A DNA stretch of 32,023 bases from an uncultured Akkermansia sp. (GTDB lineage: Bacteria; Verrucomicrobiota; Verrucomicrobiia; Verrucomicrobiales; Akkermansiaceae): NCBI GenBank assembly GCA_947585525.1, contig CANPXA010000001.1, positions 1 through 32,023 on the forward strand, read 5' to 3'. The notes beneath the pieces were generated by a model. The model made no database searches. It had not been told where the DNA came from and was given only the letters and a program-made list of their open reading frames with translations. The position numbers and the translations under genes were made by a program. This document shows, in pieces, positions 15,167 through 22,526 of this stretch (its first letter is position 1; each line of letters starts with the position of its first letter).

Positions 15167-16831
15167 ATGAGGCGTTTTTCGGGCATCTTCGTGATAGGGG
15201 TGGCACTGGCAGTCGGGCTTTCCGGTTGCGAGCGCCCGCTCACGCCGTCACCGAGGCTGAGTAGTCCGAGTCGTTCGGTGCAGTCCGACGAGGAATTGAC
15301 GCAGAAATTGCGGAAGGAATGGGAAGAACTGAAAAAAGTGAAGATGACAGAAGGCGAGCGGCAGGAGCTGATTCGTCAGTACAACACCGACGTGTTTTTG
15401 TTGCTGAACCGGTTGAGACGGGACGCTCTGAGGTATGGGAAGAAGCTGCCTTACGAAGTTGTGATGGACGAGCAAGGAGGCAGGCATTCGGTGCTTCTTG
15501 AGCGTCTGTTCGATGACCTGGCGCCGGCTAAGGACATCCGCATGACGGACCTGAAGGAGCGTTACATCGTGCCGGGTCTGGGTGTACCGCTCGTCGGCAT
15601 TATCCCTGCCGGAAAGTTGCACGACAGCGACCGGATAGCGACCTTTCACGCTCACGGGGCCGTGCGCACCTTGACGGCTCTGGTGGAGTTCAAACCATGC
15701 GGGAGGCAGACTCGTCCGTTGATACGGTTGATTCCGCGGCAGGACAAGGAACGCGTGCAGGTGGGACGTTTATCCTATCCCCTCTCGGCTGATTTCTCCG
15801 CTGCCATCGAGATGTACTGGAGACTCACTGAGGTGGACAAGGGACGTATCCTGGGGCTGTTGCGTCCGCAACCGGAAAGGGCAGTTGCAGGACTCACCTG
15901 CATCGAGCGCTACGATCCGGATAAAATCCCGGTGGTGCTCGTCCACGGGCTGGTCTCCAGCGCCGCGACCTTCAGCAACCTCGTCAACCGTCTCCAAGCC
16001 GACCCCAAAATCCGCCACCATTACCAATTTTGGTACTTCAATTACCCCACCGGCACGGCATGGACGATCAGCGCGGCAGCCTATCGCAAAGCTCTGCGGG
16101 AAGCCCGCGAGAGGTTCGACCCCTTGGAAACGAACGAAAACTGGGAGAGAATGGTGGTCGTGGGGCACTCCATGGGCGGACTCATCACGCGCTACAGTCA
16201 GTGTACCGAACCGTGGAAAATACTGGAAGCCGCCCGCACCTCCCACAACAGTCTCGTTGACTTCTTCTCCGGGAAATACGTGAACGCACCCCTCCCCTCA
16301 AACCGGTTGCGAGAAATGAAGGAGGTCTATTATTTCCGCCCCATAAAGGCGAGTCAGGTGGTGTATATGGCAACCCCCCACCGCGGAACGCCCTTTGCCC
16401 GCAACCGCTTCGTTCTTCTCCTCAGCAATATGGTGCGTCTGCCTCAAGTCGTTGTGGAAGAGGCTTTCAGTATCGCCACCTTGCAACGGGACAACCTCAT
16501 CACCAACCCGCGCCGCCTCACCGAATGGTACACCAGCATCCGCCAGCTCTCCCCGGACAGTTACTCCATTCGTGGTCTCTCCAGCCTCTCTGTCCGCAAT
16601 GTCCCCACTCACTCCATCATCGGCGACCGCGGACGCAACAACTCCCCTCACAGCTCCGACGGCGTCGTTCCCTACTGGTCCTCTCACATCCCGTGGGGCT
16701 CGGAATGCATCGTTCCCTCCGGTCACTCCGTGCAGGACACGAAAGAAGCGGCTGAAGAAATGAAACGCATCCTCCTCAACTGCCTCCACCTCCCGCCGCT
16801 TTCTAGCCAACGACCCTCCCCACGTCGTTAA
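15167..16831 (+). CDS. Lipase-like alpha/beta hydrolase lipoprotein
   Basis: The 554-residue protein begins with a lipoprotein signal whose lipobox is GLSGC (Cys about residue 21), so it should be anchored in the envelope. The N-terminal 240 residues are mainly helical and unassigned. The alpha/beta-hydrolase domain starts at about residue 255 with VVLVHGLVSS (oxyanion region), then VVVGHSMGGLITRYS with the nucleophile Ser in GHSMG, VYMATPHRGTPFARN, an Asp in SSDGVVPYWS and the final His in VPSGHSVQD. This order fits triacylglycerol-lipase or PGAP1-like esterases. Substrate unknown. Monocistronic: its own promoter precedes it and rpmB has its own promoter downstream. Codon use resembles the neighbours. 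Confidence 0.87.
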   Translation: MRRFSGIFVIGVALAVGLSGCERPLTPSPRLSSPSRSVQSDEELTQKLRKEWEELKKVKMTEGERQELIRQYNTDVFLLLNRLRRDALRYGKKLPYEVVMDEQGGRHSVLLERLFDDLAPAKDIRMTDLKERYIVPGLGVPLVGIIPAGKLHDSDRIATFHAHGAVRTLTALVEFKPCGRQTRPLIRLIPRQDKERVQVGRLSYPLSADFSAAIEMYWRLTEVDKGRILGLLRPQPERAVAGLTCIERYDPDKIPVVLVHGLVSSAATFSNLVNRLQADPKIRHHYQFWYFNYPTGTAWTISAAAYRKALREARERFDPLETNENWERMVVVGHSMGGLITRYSQCTEPWKILEAARTSHNSLVDFFSGKYVNAPLPSNRLREMKEVYYFRPIKASQVVYMATPHRGTPFARNRFVLLLSNMVRLPQVVVEEAFSIATLQRDNLITNPRRLTEWYTSIRQLSPDSYSIRGLSSLSVRNVPTHSIIGDRGRNNSPHSSDGVVPYWSSHIPWGSECIVPSGHSVQDTKEAAEEMKRILLNCLHLPPLSSQRPSPRR

Positions 16832-16969
16832 AAATTCCGCTGCGCTTCTGCTCCGCTTCCATCGTCCATAATCAATGTGTTATGTTGCATCACCCGCCGA
16901 TAACTGCGTGTTGGGATTACTTTTTCTTGGGCCGAATGTCAGAAAATGCATCAGTGACAGAAGTTTTGC

Positions 16970-16997
16970 TTGACGTGGCTCCGGAAATAAGTATAAT
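16970..16997 (+). promoter_or_regulatory. Promoter of rpmB
   Basis: -35 TTGACG (16970-16975), 16-bp spacer and perfect -10 TATAAT (16992-16997). The leader is about 27 bases, with AAGG a few bases before the ATG at 17031. Confidence 0.8.
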
Positions 16998-17030
16998 ACT
17001 TTCCGCGAATCGAATAACCTGTTTAAGGCT

Positions 17031-17309
17031 ATGTCAAGAATCTGTAACATCACGCTCGCTATCCCGCACAAGGGACGTCGCATTCATCGCTCCGGTCTTG
17101 CCAAGAAGAAGGGCGGTATCGGGCGCCACGTCACGAAAACTGTCAACCGCACCGTTTATCCCAACCTTCAAGAGAAACGCGTTTGGGTGCCGGAACTTAA
17201 TGGAGGACGCGGAGGTTTCATTCGTATGAAGCTCTCTTGCAGGGCGTTGCGAACCATCGCCAAGAACGGCGCTCTCAACACCCTCCGAAAAGCAGGCATC
17301 CTCTACTGA
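17031..17309 (+). CDS. rpmB: 50S ribosomal protein L28
   Basis: The 92-residue basic protein starts MSRICNITLAIPHKGRRIHRS and contains RTVYPNLQEKRVWVPE, which corresponds to the family's RRFLPNLQxHRFWV, followed by the C-terminal RMKLSCRALRTIAKNG helix (family: VKLRLSAKGMRxIDKxG). It is a component of the large ribosomal subunit. It is a little longer than the 78 residues of E. coli, with extra residues around GGIGRHVTKT. The usual neighbour rpmG (L33) is absent. The last codons are followed by a run of seven Ts, though no strong hairpin precedes them. Confidence 0.93.
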   Translation: MSRICNITLAIPHKGRRIHRSGLAKKKGGIGRHVTKTVNRTVYPNLQEKRVWVPELNGGRGGFIRMKLSCRALRTIAKNGALNTLRKAGILY

Positions 17310-17424
17310 TTTTTTTGCGACTGCTTTTGAACGGTTGAGCCACTCCACGTGTCTTACCCCTCGATCAGGTTATTCACCGGGAATCGTCCCTGAGTCGATT
17401 TTCTTTTTAATCAGTATAAACGCC

Positions 17425-17652
17425 ATGACACCTCAACATACGAAAATCTGCCTTCGGATCAATGATGAGAATCAAAATCATCATCTTTGGAACAATCGGG
17501 GCGTCTGGTGGTGTCACGTCACAGTCCACAAACCCGATGCCACGGCTGAGAGACTTCGCTTCTCCCTGCGCACTCGTGACATTGAACGCGCTCGTTCCCT
17601 TCGGGATCGCATTTTTCGGGATATCCAGCGCCACTTCGGCGTCGTCGCTTGA
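17425..17652 (+). CDS. Small protein resembling the arm DNA-binding domain of tyrosine recombinases
   Basis: From the ATG at 17425 the product has 75 residues. The central part, GVWWCHVTVHKPDATAERLR then FSLRTRDIERARSLRDRI, has the pattern of the N-terminal arm-type or AP2-like beta-sheet of integrases: a WxxxxTV strand, an RLRFSL strand, then a TRDxxxARxxRD helix. No catalytic domain follows; the frame stops and the next gene is convergent. It may be a free-standing DNA-binding protein or the remnant of an integrase. A TATAAA box ends five bases before the ATG. The reading frame can be extended upstream to 17335 without gain of similarity. The match is by pattern only. Confidence 0.6.
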   Translation: MTPQHTKICLRINDENQNHHLWNNRGVWWCHVTVHKPDATAERLRFSLRTRDIERARSLRDRIFRDIQRHFGVVA

Positions 17653-17698
17653 TGGGGCAATTTCGTTGCTGTTACTTGCCACGACCCGATAAGAGGGA

Positions 17699-20122
17699 TC
17701 AGGAGGCAGTGAGATCAGCGGGAAGGTAGTGGATCTGGCGAATGACTCTTGCCCAGCGCATAAAAGCGTCCTCTCTTCGTTTGTCGCTCGGTTGATTGGG
17801 GACGGCTGCTGCGGCCCATCGGGATACTTTTTCCGCTAGGTCGGCCGCTTCGCTGTAGTTTTCCATCTGCAAAAGCCGGTACACAGCGCCGGCTCCGGCG
17901 TAATAGTACATAAAGCGACAGGTCTCGCTTGCCGTGCCCCCCGCGTGATTCTCGTCGTTCATCACGTCAAGGTAGTCCTGCAGAGCCGTATCGTTGCGGG
18001 AGGCGCGGGTGCAGAGTGCGGCGTGTTGCAGACGTGCCCTCGTGAGCCAGACGTGTGGAAGCTGCGGAATGGAAAAGATGTTCTCACAAGCGGAAATCGC
18101 GCGCGTCAGGGCGTCTTTCTCGGAGGAATAGCTCAAGGAGTCGACCAGCACACTGTAATAAGCGGCCTGTTGCTCAGCCGGGAGATGGGCAACATCGAGA
18201 CCGGCCAGCAGGGAGAAGGCCTCGCCCATCCGGTTGATGCGAGAGAGCACACTGGCCCTCTCGATGGTAGCCACAGCGGAGAGGGAGCTGTCCTGGCGCA
18301 CGCAGTCGGCGAAGAGTCGGGAGGCGTGCTGCAGGGAAGGAAGGGTGCCGCAGCGTTCACATTCGCGACCGGCGTAGAGAAGCGAGGTGGCCTTTTTTTC
18401 TCCGGGAGGTTGAAGGAGGGAAAGCTCCAGGAGGATATCGCGGGCAAGAGCGTGCTTGCCGTGCAGCGATAAACGATCCGCCAGGTGAAGGGCGATGGCT
18501 TCCTTGCGCGCGGGTGTGGAAGCTTCCTCGTAAAGGCGCCGCAGCAACGAGTCGGCATCTGCCTGCTCCCCGTCCGGCAGGAGATCCGCCGCGAGTTCCA
18601 CGAGTGCGGCGTAATGCAGTTCCTGTTCATCCGTCCACTTCGCCCTCTCCTCCTTCGTGCAGCGGAGGAGCTTTTTGATGGCGGCGGAGGGGTCGTCCTT
18701 CATGGTGAGTCCCATTTCGGTCAGCATGACATTCGTGCGTTGTTCGTCAGAGGCTTGCAGGTTGAGGACCTCCTGCAACTCGCGGAGGGCTCGCTCTCTT
18801 TGGGAGGGAGGAAGAAGCTGCGCGTGCGCCAGGAGGACAGCTCTGCGTGATCGCTGTTCCATGGGCGTGTTAAGAAGTTGTTCGCATAACTGAGAGTTCC
18901 CGGCATTCATGGCGCAGATGAGAGCGTTGACCAAGGCCGGTGTGCGCAAGGACTCATCCGCCGTCTCTGCACTGCGGAGGAAAGTTTCCGCTGCGTAGGA
19001 ATCGCCCAGCTCCGTGCTCTGCGCCTTGAGGAAAAGCTCCCGAGCATCATCGTTTTCCCCTCCGTTAAGACTGTTGAGAAGGGCGTGGTAGGGGAGGGTT
19101 TGACTCACGTCACCGTGAGCGAGCAGGTAACGGATGTGCTCTTGGAGGATGGCACGGGTTGCCGGCTCGCCGGGGAGTTCAGCTGCTGCCAGGTTGGCCA
19201 GGGATGAGGTGTCTCTACCCTGTGCGTGGTGCAGACGCATCATGGCGAGTATGGCGAGAGCCGCCCGATGGGGGTGAGATGTGTCCTCCATCCATTCCTG
19301 AAGTTTTTCGCGGGTATACTCGCTTTTTTCGATAGAACCGTGCGCGTGCAGACGTCGGAATGCTTCCTCCAACAGGGGAGAATCAGCGTTGGCTGAAATA
19401 AATTGCAGAAGGGTTTCTTCTCCCTTACCGACATCTTCTTCCGTCTCCTCTGCACCGGGAATTTCATTTTCGGGCTGAGGGTTGGTCTCTTCCTTATCGT
19501 AGTAGAGTTCGGCCAAGGCGAGGCGAACGCGTTGGCGCATGGTAGCAGAGAGTGTGGAATCATTCTCCAGAACGCGAGCGCGTTCAATTCCTTCGTTAAA
19601 ATTGCCTTCATGGCGCAGGGCGTGGATGCCGAGCAGCTTAACGAGAGGTTGGAGTTCCGGGTTCTGTTCCGCCTTCGCGCGCAGGCGGTCAAAGTCCGTG
19701 AGGTCAGAGACGGAGGAGTAACGCAACTGTTGCTCCACCAGACAGGCGAGGGCGAGGGATGCTACCTGTTCATCTTTGCACTGGGAGAGTTCTCCGGCTA
19801 TCGCCGCCATATCCAGCTCCGGACACAACTGCGCACAGTACAAGAGGCCGCGAGCTGCATAGGGGAAAAGGGCGTGCTGCGGAGACACCGTGCGGAGATA
19901 GACCGAGGCCTCTCGCGGCCGCTTCAACTCCAGGAGAATTCTCCCCATCCAGAAGGCGTATTCCGGGCTTTGGGCAGAGGCAGGCTCAGAGGTCGAGAGG
20001 ACTCGGAGAGCCTGCAGCGGCTCACCTTTGCGCAGAAGTTGTTCTGCCTCATACACGGTGTCTCCGTACGCTGCGCAGAGAAAACCCGACAGAAGCAGGG
20101 CTGTGATCCGGGTTGCTTTCAT
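17699..20122 (-). CDS. Exported TPR-type repeat protein of unknown function
   Basis: The 807-residue protein begins with a signal peptide (MKATRITALLLSGFLCAAYG) and is almost entirely alpha-helical, with repeated 34-residue-like units: AEQLLRKGEPLQALRVLS, FWMGRILLELKRPREASVYL, SLLYAGRECERCG and YSEAADLAEKV. Such tetratricopeptide solenoids serve as scaffolds for protein complexes. No catalytic motif is seen. Its ATG overlaps the stop of the M23 peptidase gene as ATGA, and it is the last gene of a three-gene envelope operon, so it may organise or regulate the peptidase. It is convergent with the small DNA-binding-like gene, 46 bases apart. Exact function unknown. Confidence 0.82.
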   Translation of the reverse strand: MKATRITALLLSGFLCAAYGDTVYEAEQLLRKGEPLQALRVLSTSEPASAQSPEYAFWMGRILLELKRPREASVYLRTVSPQHALFPYAARGLLYCAQLCPELDMAAIAGELSQCKDEQVASLALACLVEQQLRYSSVSDLTDFDRLRAKAEQNPELQPLVKLLGIHALRHEGNFNEGIERARVLENDSTLSATMRQRVRLALAELYYDKEETNPQPENEIPGAEETEEDVGKGEETLLQFISANADSPLLEEAFRRLHAHGSIEKSEYTREKLQEWMEDTSHPHRAALAILAMMRLHHAQGRDTSSLANLAAAELPGEPATRAILQEHIRYLLAHGDVSQTLPYHALLNSLNGGENDDARELFLKAQSTELGDSYAAETFLRSAETADESLRTPALVNALICAMNAGNSQLCEQLLNTPMEQRSRRAVLLAHAQLLPPSQRERALRELQEVLNLQASDEQRTNVMLTEMGLTMKDDPSAAIKKLLRCTKEERAKWTDEQELHYAALVELAADLLPDGEQADADSLLRRLYEEASTPARKEAIALHLADRLSLHGKHALARDILLELSLLQPPGEKKATSLLYAGRECERCGTLPSLQHASRLFADCVRQDSSLSAVATIERASVLSRINRMGEAFSLLAGLDVAHLPAEQQAAYYSVLVDSLSYSSEKDALTRAISACENIFSIPQLPHVWLTRARLQHAALCTRASRNDTALQDYLDVMNDENHAGGTASETCRFMYYYAGAGAVYRLLQMENYSEAADLAEKVSRWAAAAVPNQPSDKRREDAFMRWARVIRQIHYLPADLTAS

Positions 20123-21174
20123 GGTGTCGGGGAGGGAGGAGGAGACGTGGTTTTCTGACGGAAGAATTGATCGACGTAGCGACGACCGGAAACCGTGAGC
20201 GAGGCGTCAACGCTGCTGTTTTTGACGCGGTTCATGGTGACGTTCTGCTGGGGTGTCGGGAAGGGGAGGCAGCGGATGACTTTCGGTTCACCGGTCTTTT
20301 CCTGAGAAGGATAAAAACCGAGCGGTATTCCCTCCCGGCTGAACGATATATCCATGGATGACGTCTGTGGGGTCACGTGCCCCCGCAGCAGAAAGGGATG
20401 GCGCTTGAGGATGTCCAACGGCTCGCCGTTGTAGGGAACTCGAACGCGGTAGTGTTCCTTCAAGGTCTCCCAATGTCGAGCTATCGAGACAGGTCTGCCC
20501 TCGTAGCCCTCCCGCAGCAAGGGAGAGGGATCGATCCCAACGAGGTTGAGTCCATTGAAGAGACCGTGTTTGTTGTTCGGCGGGCAGAAAGTGTCGTACG
20601 CGGAATTGATCATGAGGCAGACCTCAAGATGCACGTGAGAGCGTTCCCTGTTGATACCGGCTCCGCTGTGTCCCATGCGACCCAGCACGTTACCGTTGCC
20701 AATTTTTTGACCGATGGAGCAACGGATCTCGGCCAGGTGGGCGTACAGGCTGTAGATAATTCCCTCCGGCACGGCGTGAGCGACGACCACGTAGCGTCCG
20801 TAGTTGCTCAACCCGGGCTTTCCGTTCACGTACGCCACGACCCCCGGTGCGATCGGGTGCACCTCGTCCAGCGGCTCTCCCTGAGCATCGCGCCGCATGG
20901 GCTTGATGTCGATTCCTTCGTGTAGCCGACCGTATAGGATGGAGCCGTCCGACGCGCGGAAGGGGTTACGCACCATACCGTAGCCGCCGGCCTCCCAGGG
21001 CTTGCTCTTCACTCCCTCAAACGTGCGGTCGCAGTACATCAAAAAATCCTCTCCTCTTCCATCGACCAAAGCGTGGTTTCCCGTGGGGAATCGGTACACG
21101 AGATCAACCCCGCCTGCGGAGAGCGTCCACACCCCTCCGAGCAGCGCACACAACTGGATGAGCTTCCCTCGCAT
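20119..21174 (-). CDS. M23 (LytM-type) peptidoglycan endopeptidase
   Basis: The protein, 351 residues from ATG 21174 (a GTG at 21177 is in frame), has a short N-terminal hydrophobic signal (LIQLCALLGGVWTLSAGG). The M23 core spans about residues 75-200: LHEGIDI gives the zinc-binding His and Asp, YSLYAHL is the conserved strand, and SHVHLEV gives the HxH pair with the third zinc ligand. All the zinc ligands of active LytM enzymes are present, so it should cut peptidoglycan cross-links. About 140 further residues end in a proline-rich tail. It is coupled to both neighbours: its start overlaps the lipoprotein stop (TGATG), and its stop overlaps the TPR start (ATGA). Confidence 0.88.
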   Translation of the reverse strand: MRGKLIQLCALLGGVWTLSAGGVDLVYRFPTGNHALVDGRGEDFLMYCDRTFEGVKSKPWEAGGYGMVRNPFRASDGSILYGRLHEGIDIKPMRRDAQGEPLDEVHPIAPGVVAYVNGKPGLSNYGRYVVVAHAVPEGIIYSLYAHLAEIRCSIGQKIGNGNVLGRMGHSGAGINRERSHVHLEVCLMINSAYDTFCPPNNKHGLFNGLNLVGIDPSPLLREGYEGRPVSIARHWETLKEHYRVRVPYNGEPLDILKRHPFLLRGHVTPQTSSMDISFSREGIPLGFYPSQEKTGEPKVIRCLPFPTPQQNVTMNRVKNSSVDASLTVSGRRYVDQFFRQKTTSPPPSPTP

Positions 21175-21755
21175 CACGAGCCGCTGGAAAAGATCTCCCC
21201 GATCACTCGTCCGGTGTGGTCCTTCTTCTGGTTCCTGTCATCCCTCTTTAACTTGGGCAGAGGACGCGGATTCTTCTTCTTGAAGCGTTTCTTTTCCATC
21301 TCCGGATTTTCCGGTTTGATGTCGCGGGCTATTTGCTTCAGGTCGTAACCGTTCAGCCCGTTCCATATCACGAGTTTTCCGTCTGTGATCGGTCCGTCAA
21401 TGCGCAAAGGCTGGAACGCCAGACCGTTCACCACCGGCAGTATCAGCATTCCCTGTCGGTTGATTGTCGCAGAATACAAGCGGTTCACCCATTCCTTCTT
21501 CAAGGTGAATACCACCCCGTAGCTCCCATCCTGCATGCTCATGAATGAGTGGAAAGAGGCTATGTTTCCATGCGTCACGATCGGCATTCTCGTGTACGGT
21601 CTTCCGTTGTACATCAGAATGAATTTTGTGCTCGTTCCTTCCGTGCTATCCGCCTCCGACAGGAAGAATATCGGGTAAGGCTTCTGTTGGCAGGCGCTCA
21701 ATGCCAGCAATACCACGCTCATCAGTATTCCGTAAACTTGTCTCGCTCTCTTCAT
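21174..21755 (-). CDS. Lipoprotein of unknown function, first gene of the M23 operon
   Basis: The chosen ATG (21755) is preceded by a good Shine-Dalgarno site (AAGGAG at 21761-21766) and gives 193 residues with a lipoprotein signal ending LLALSAC. The body is probably beta-rich (YPIFFLSEAD, KFILMYNGRPYTRMPIV, GSYGVVFTLKK), and the C-terminus is very basic (KKRFKKKNPRPLPKLKRDDRNQKKD). The basic tail could contact peptidoglycan or nucleic acid, or interact with membrane phosphate groups. No family recognised. It overlaps the M23 gene and has its own promoter at 21770-21797. Confidence 0.8.
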   Translation of the reverse strand: MKRARQVYGILMSVVLLALSACQQKPYPIFFLSEADSTEGTSTKFILMYNGRPYTRMPIVTHGNIASFHSFMSMQDGSYGVVFTLKKEWVNRLYSATINRQGMLILPVVNGLAFQPLRIDGPITDGKLVIWNGLNGYDLKQIARDIKPENPEMEKKRFKKKNPRPLPKLKRDDRNQKKDHTGRVIGEIFSSGS

Positions 21756-21769
21756 AGGCTCTCCTTCCC

Positions 21770-21797
21770 ATCCTACCACACTCCTCCCAACCGTCAA
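21770..21797 (-). promoter_or_regulatory. Promoter of the lipoprotein-M23-TPR operon
   Basis: Minus strand: -35 TTGACG (21792-21797), 16-bp spacer, -10 TAGGAT (21770-21775). The leader is about eight bases longer than the Shine-Dalgarno site alone. The -10 hexamer equals that of the lipase promoter. Confidence 0.7.
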
Positions 21798-21819
21798 GTC
21801 AAATAGGATACGCACCCAG

Positions 21820-21859
21820 GGCAAACGCGTTTGAAATGCGTTTGCCTATTTACGATTTA
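21820..21859. repeat. GGCAAACGC hairpin plus heptamers, third copy
   Basis: GGCAAACGC (21820-21828) pairs with GCGTTTGCC (21838-21846); TATTTACGATTTAC follows. Same order as at 1845-1898. In 21860-22080 further modules follow: a GGACAAAATGC/GCATTTTGCCC stem (21915-21941), the 39-nt repeat (21972-22010) and a degenerate heptamer run (22048-22070). Confidence 0.8.
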
Positions 21860-21971
21860 CAAGACGCCCGACGGTCCCGTATAGGGCGCACGCATAGCAG
21901 GCGGTCTGGGCGGTTGGACAAAATGCGTGAGCATTTTGCCCGCAGGGCGCTGAGGCAGTGTGGTTCCGAAG

Positions 21972-22010
21972 CTCTCTGTTGATGCACTTCTCTTAAATGC
22001 GTTTACCCTG
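21972..22010 (+). repeat. 39-nt dispersed repeat, copy 2
   Basis: Matches 14081-14119 with three mismatches. Confidence 0.8.
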
Positions 22011-22239
22011 GAAACGCACTGGGACAAACGCATTTGAAAATGCGGACACCCATTTACGATTTGCGATTTGTTCTTCATCTACGCAATGAACACATTATTA
22101 ACAAATGATTCGTAAAAATCAAAGCATCTTCATACGTGTATCCCCCGTCCGCGATGAAGTAAATTCCTTCTTCTTTATATTCTTTTTGAAGATGAAATTC
22201 ATTGAATTTCAGTCGATATCTGTATCTAAACAAAGGGAA

Positions 22240-22270
22240 TTGCGTATCTCTTTTCGAAGGAGATACGCAA
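22240..22270. promoter_or_regulatory. Distal palindrome upstream of the giant autotransporter
   Basis: TTGCGTATCTC (22240-22250) pairs perfectly with GAGATACGCAA (22260-22270). Its centre, 22246-22264, is ATCTCTTTTCGAAGGAGAT. The reverse complement of 22414-22432 differs from it at one base of 19. Possible operator or RNA hairpin; no T run follows on either strand. The surrounding 22080-22440 is clearly richer in A and T than the rest of the window and I support no gene in it. Confidence 0.6.
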
Positions 22271-22413
22271 GCAAAAAAATGCACAACATTGAAAAAAGTT
22301 TCATTGGAAAACTATTCGTTTGTAAAAAAGGTCAATCGACCTTGCTGTTATTGTCCGAGCATGTTGTTCATATTTGTTTTATTTTGAGCGAATAACAGAT
22401 TTTCTAACAGCTC

Positions 22414-22432
22414 ATCTCTTTCGAAAAGAGAT
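22414..22432. promoter_or_regulatory. Proximal palindrome overlapping the putative autotransporter promoter
   Basis: ATCTCTTT-CGA-AAAGAGAT is a perfect inverted repeat with a three-base centre. Its last base is the first of the -10-like box TATACT (22432-22437), so a protein bound here would block RNA polymerase. It pairs in sequence with 22246-22264, in inverted orientation. Confidence 0.6.
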
Positions 22433-22437
22433 ATACT
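22432..22437 (+). promoter_or_regulatory. Putative -10 box of the giant autotransporter
   Basis: TATACT, the only convincing -10-like hexamer close to the gene. The -35 region (about 22409-22414) does not match consensus, as is common at activator-dependent promoters. Confidence 0.4.
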
Positions 22438-22445
22438 GTCGGAAT

Positions 22446-22453
22446 AAAGGGAG
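22446..22453 (+). promoter_or_regulatory. Shine-Dalgarno site before an alternative start at 22458
   Basis: AAAGGGAG lies four bases before an in-frame ATG (22458-22460), while the family-like start MKLHLP at 22527 has no such site. The site thus argues for a product 23 residues longer at its N-terminus. A CGATGC-GCT-GCATCG hairpin follows the ATG at 22467-22481. Confidence 0.5.
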
Positions 22454-22526
22454 TGCGATGTCGTGTCGATGCGCTGCATCGTGCTTTCGAAATCGTTTCA
22501 GTTTACTTTTCCATTCTTTTCTAGCA

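Noticed and set aside
22328..22343. Short AAGGTC/GACCTT hairpin with a T run on the minus strand
   Set aside because: Only six base pairs and no upstream minus-strand gene that it could terminate.
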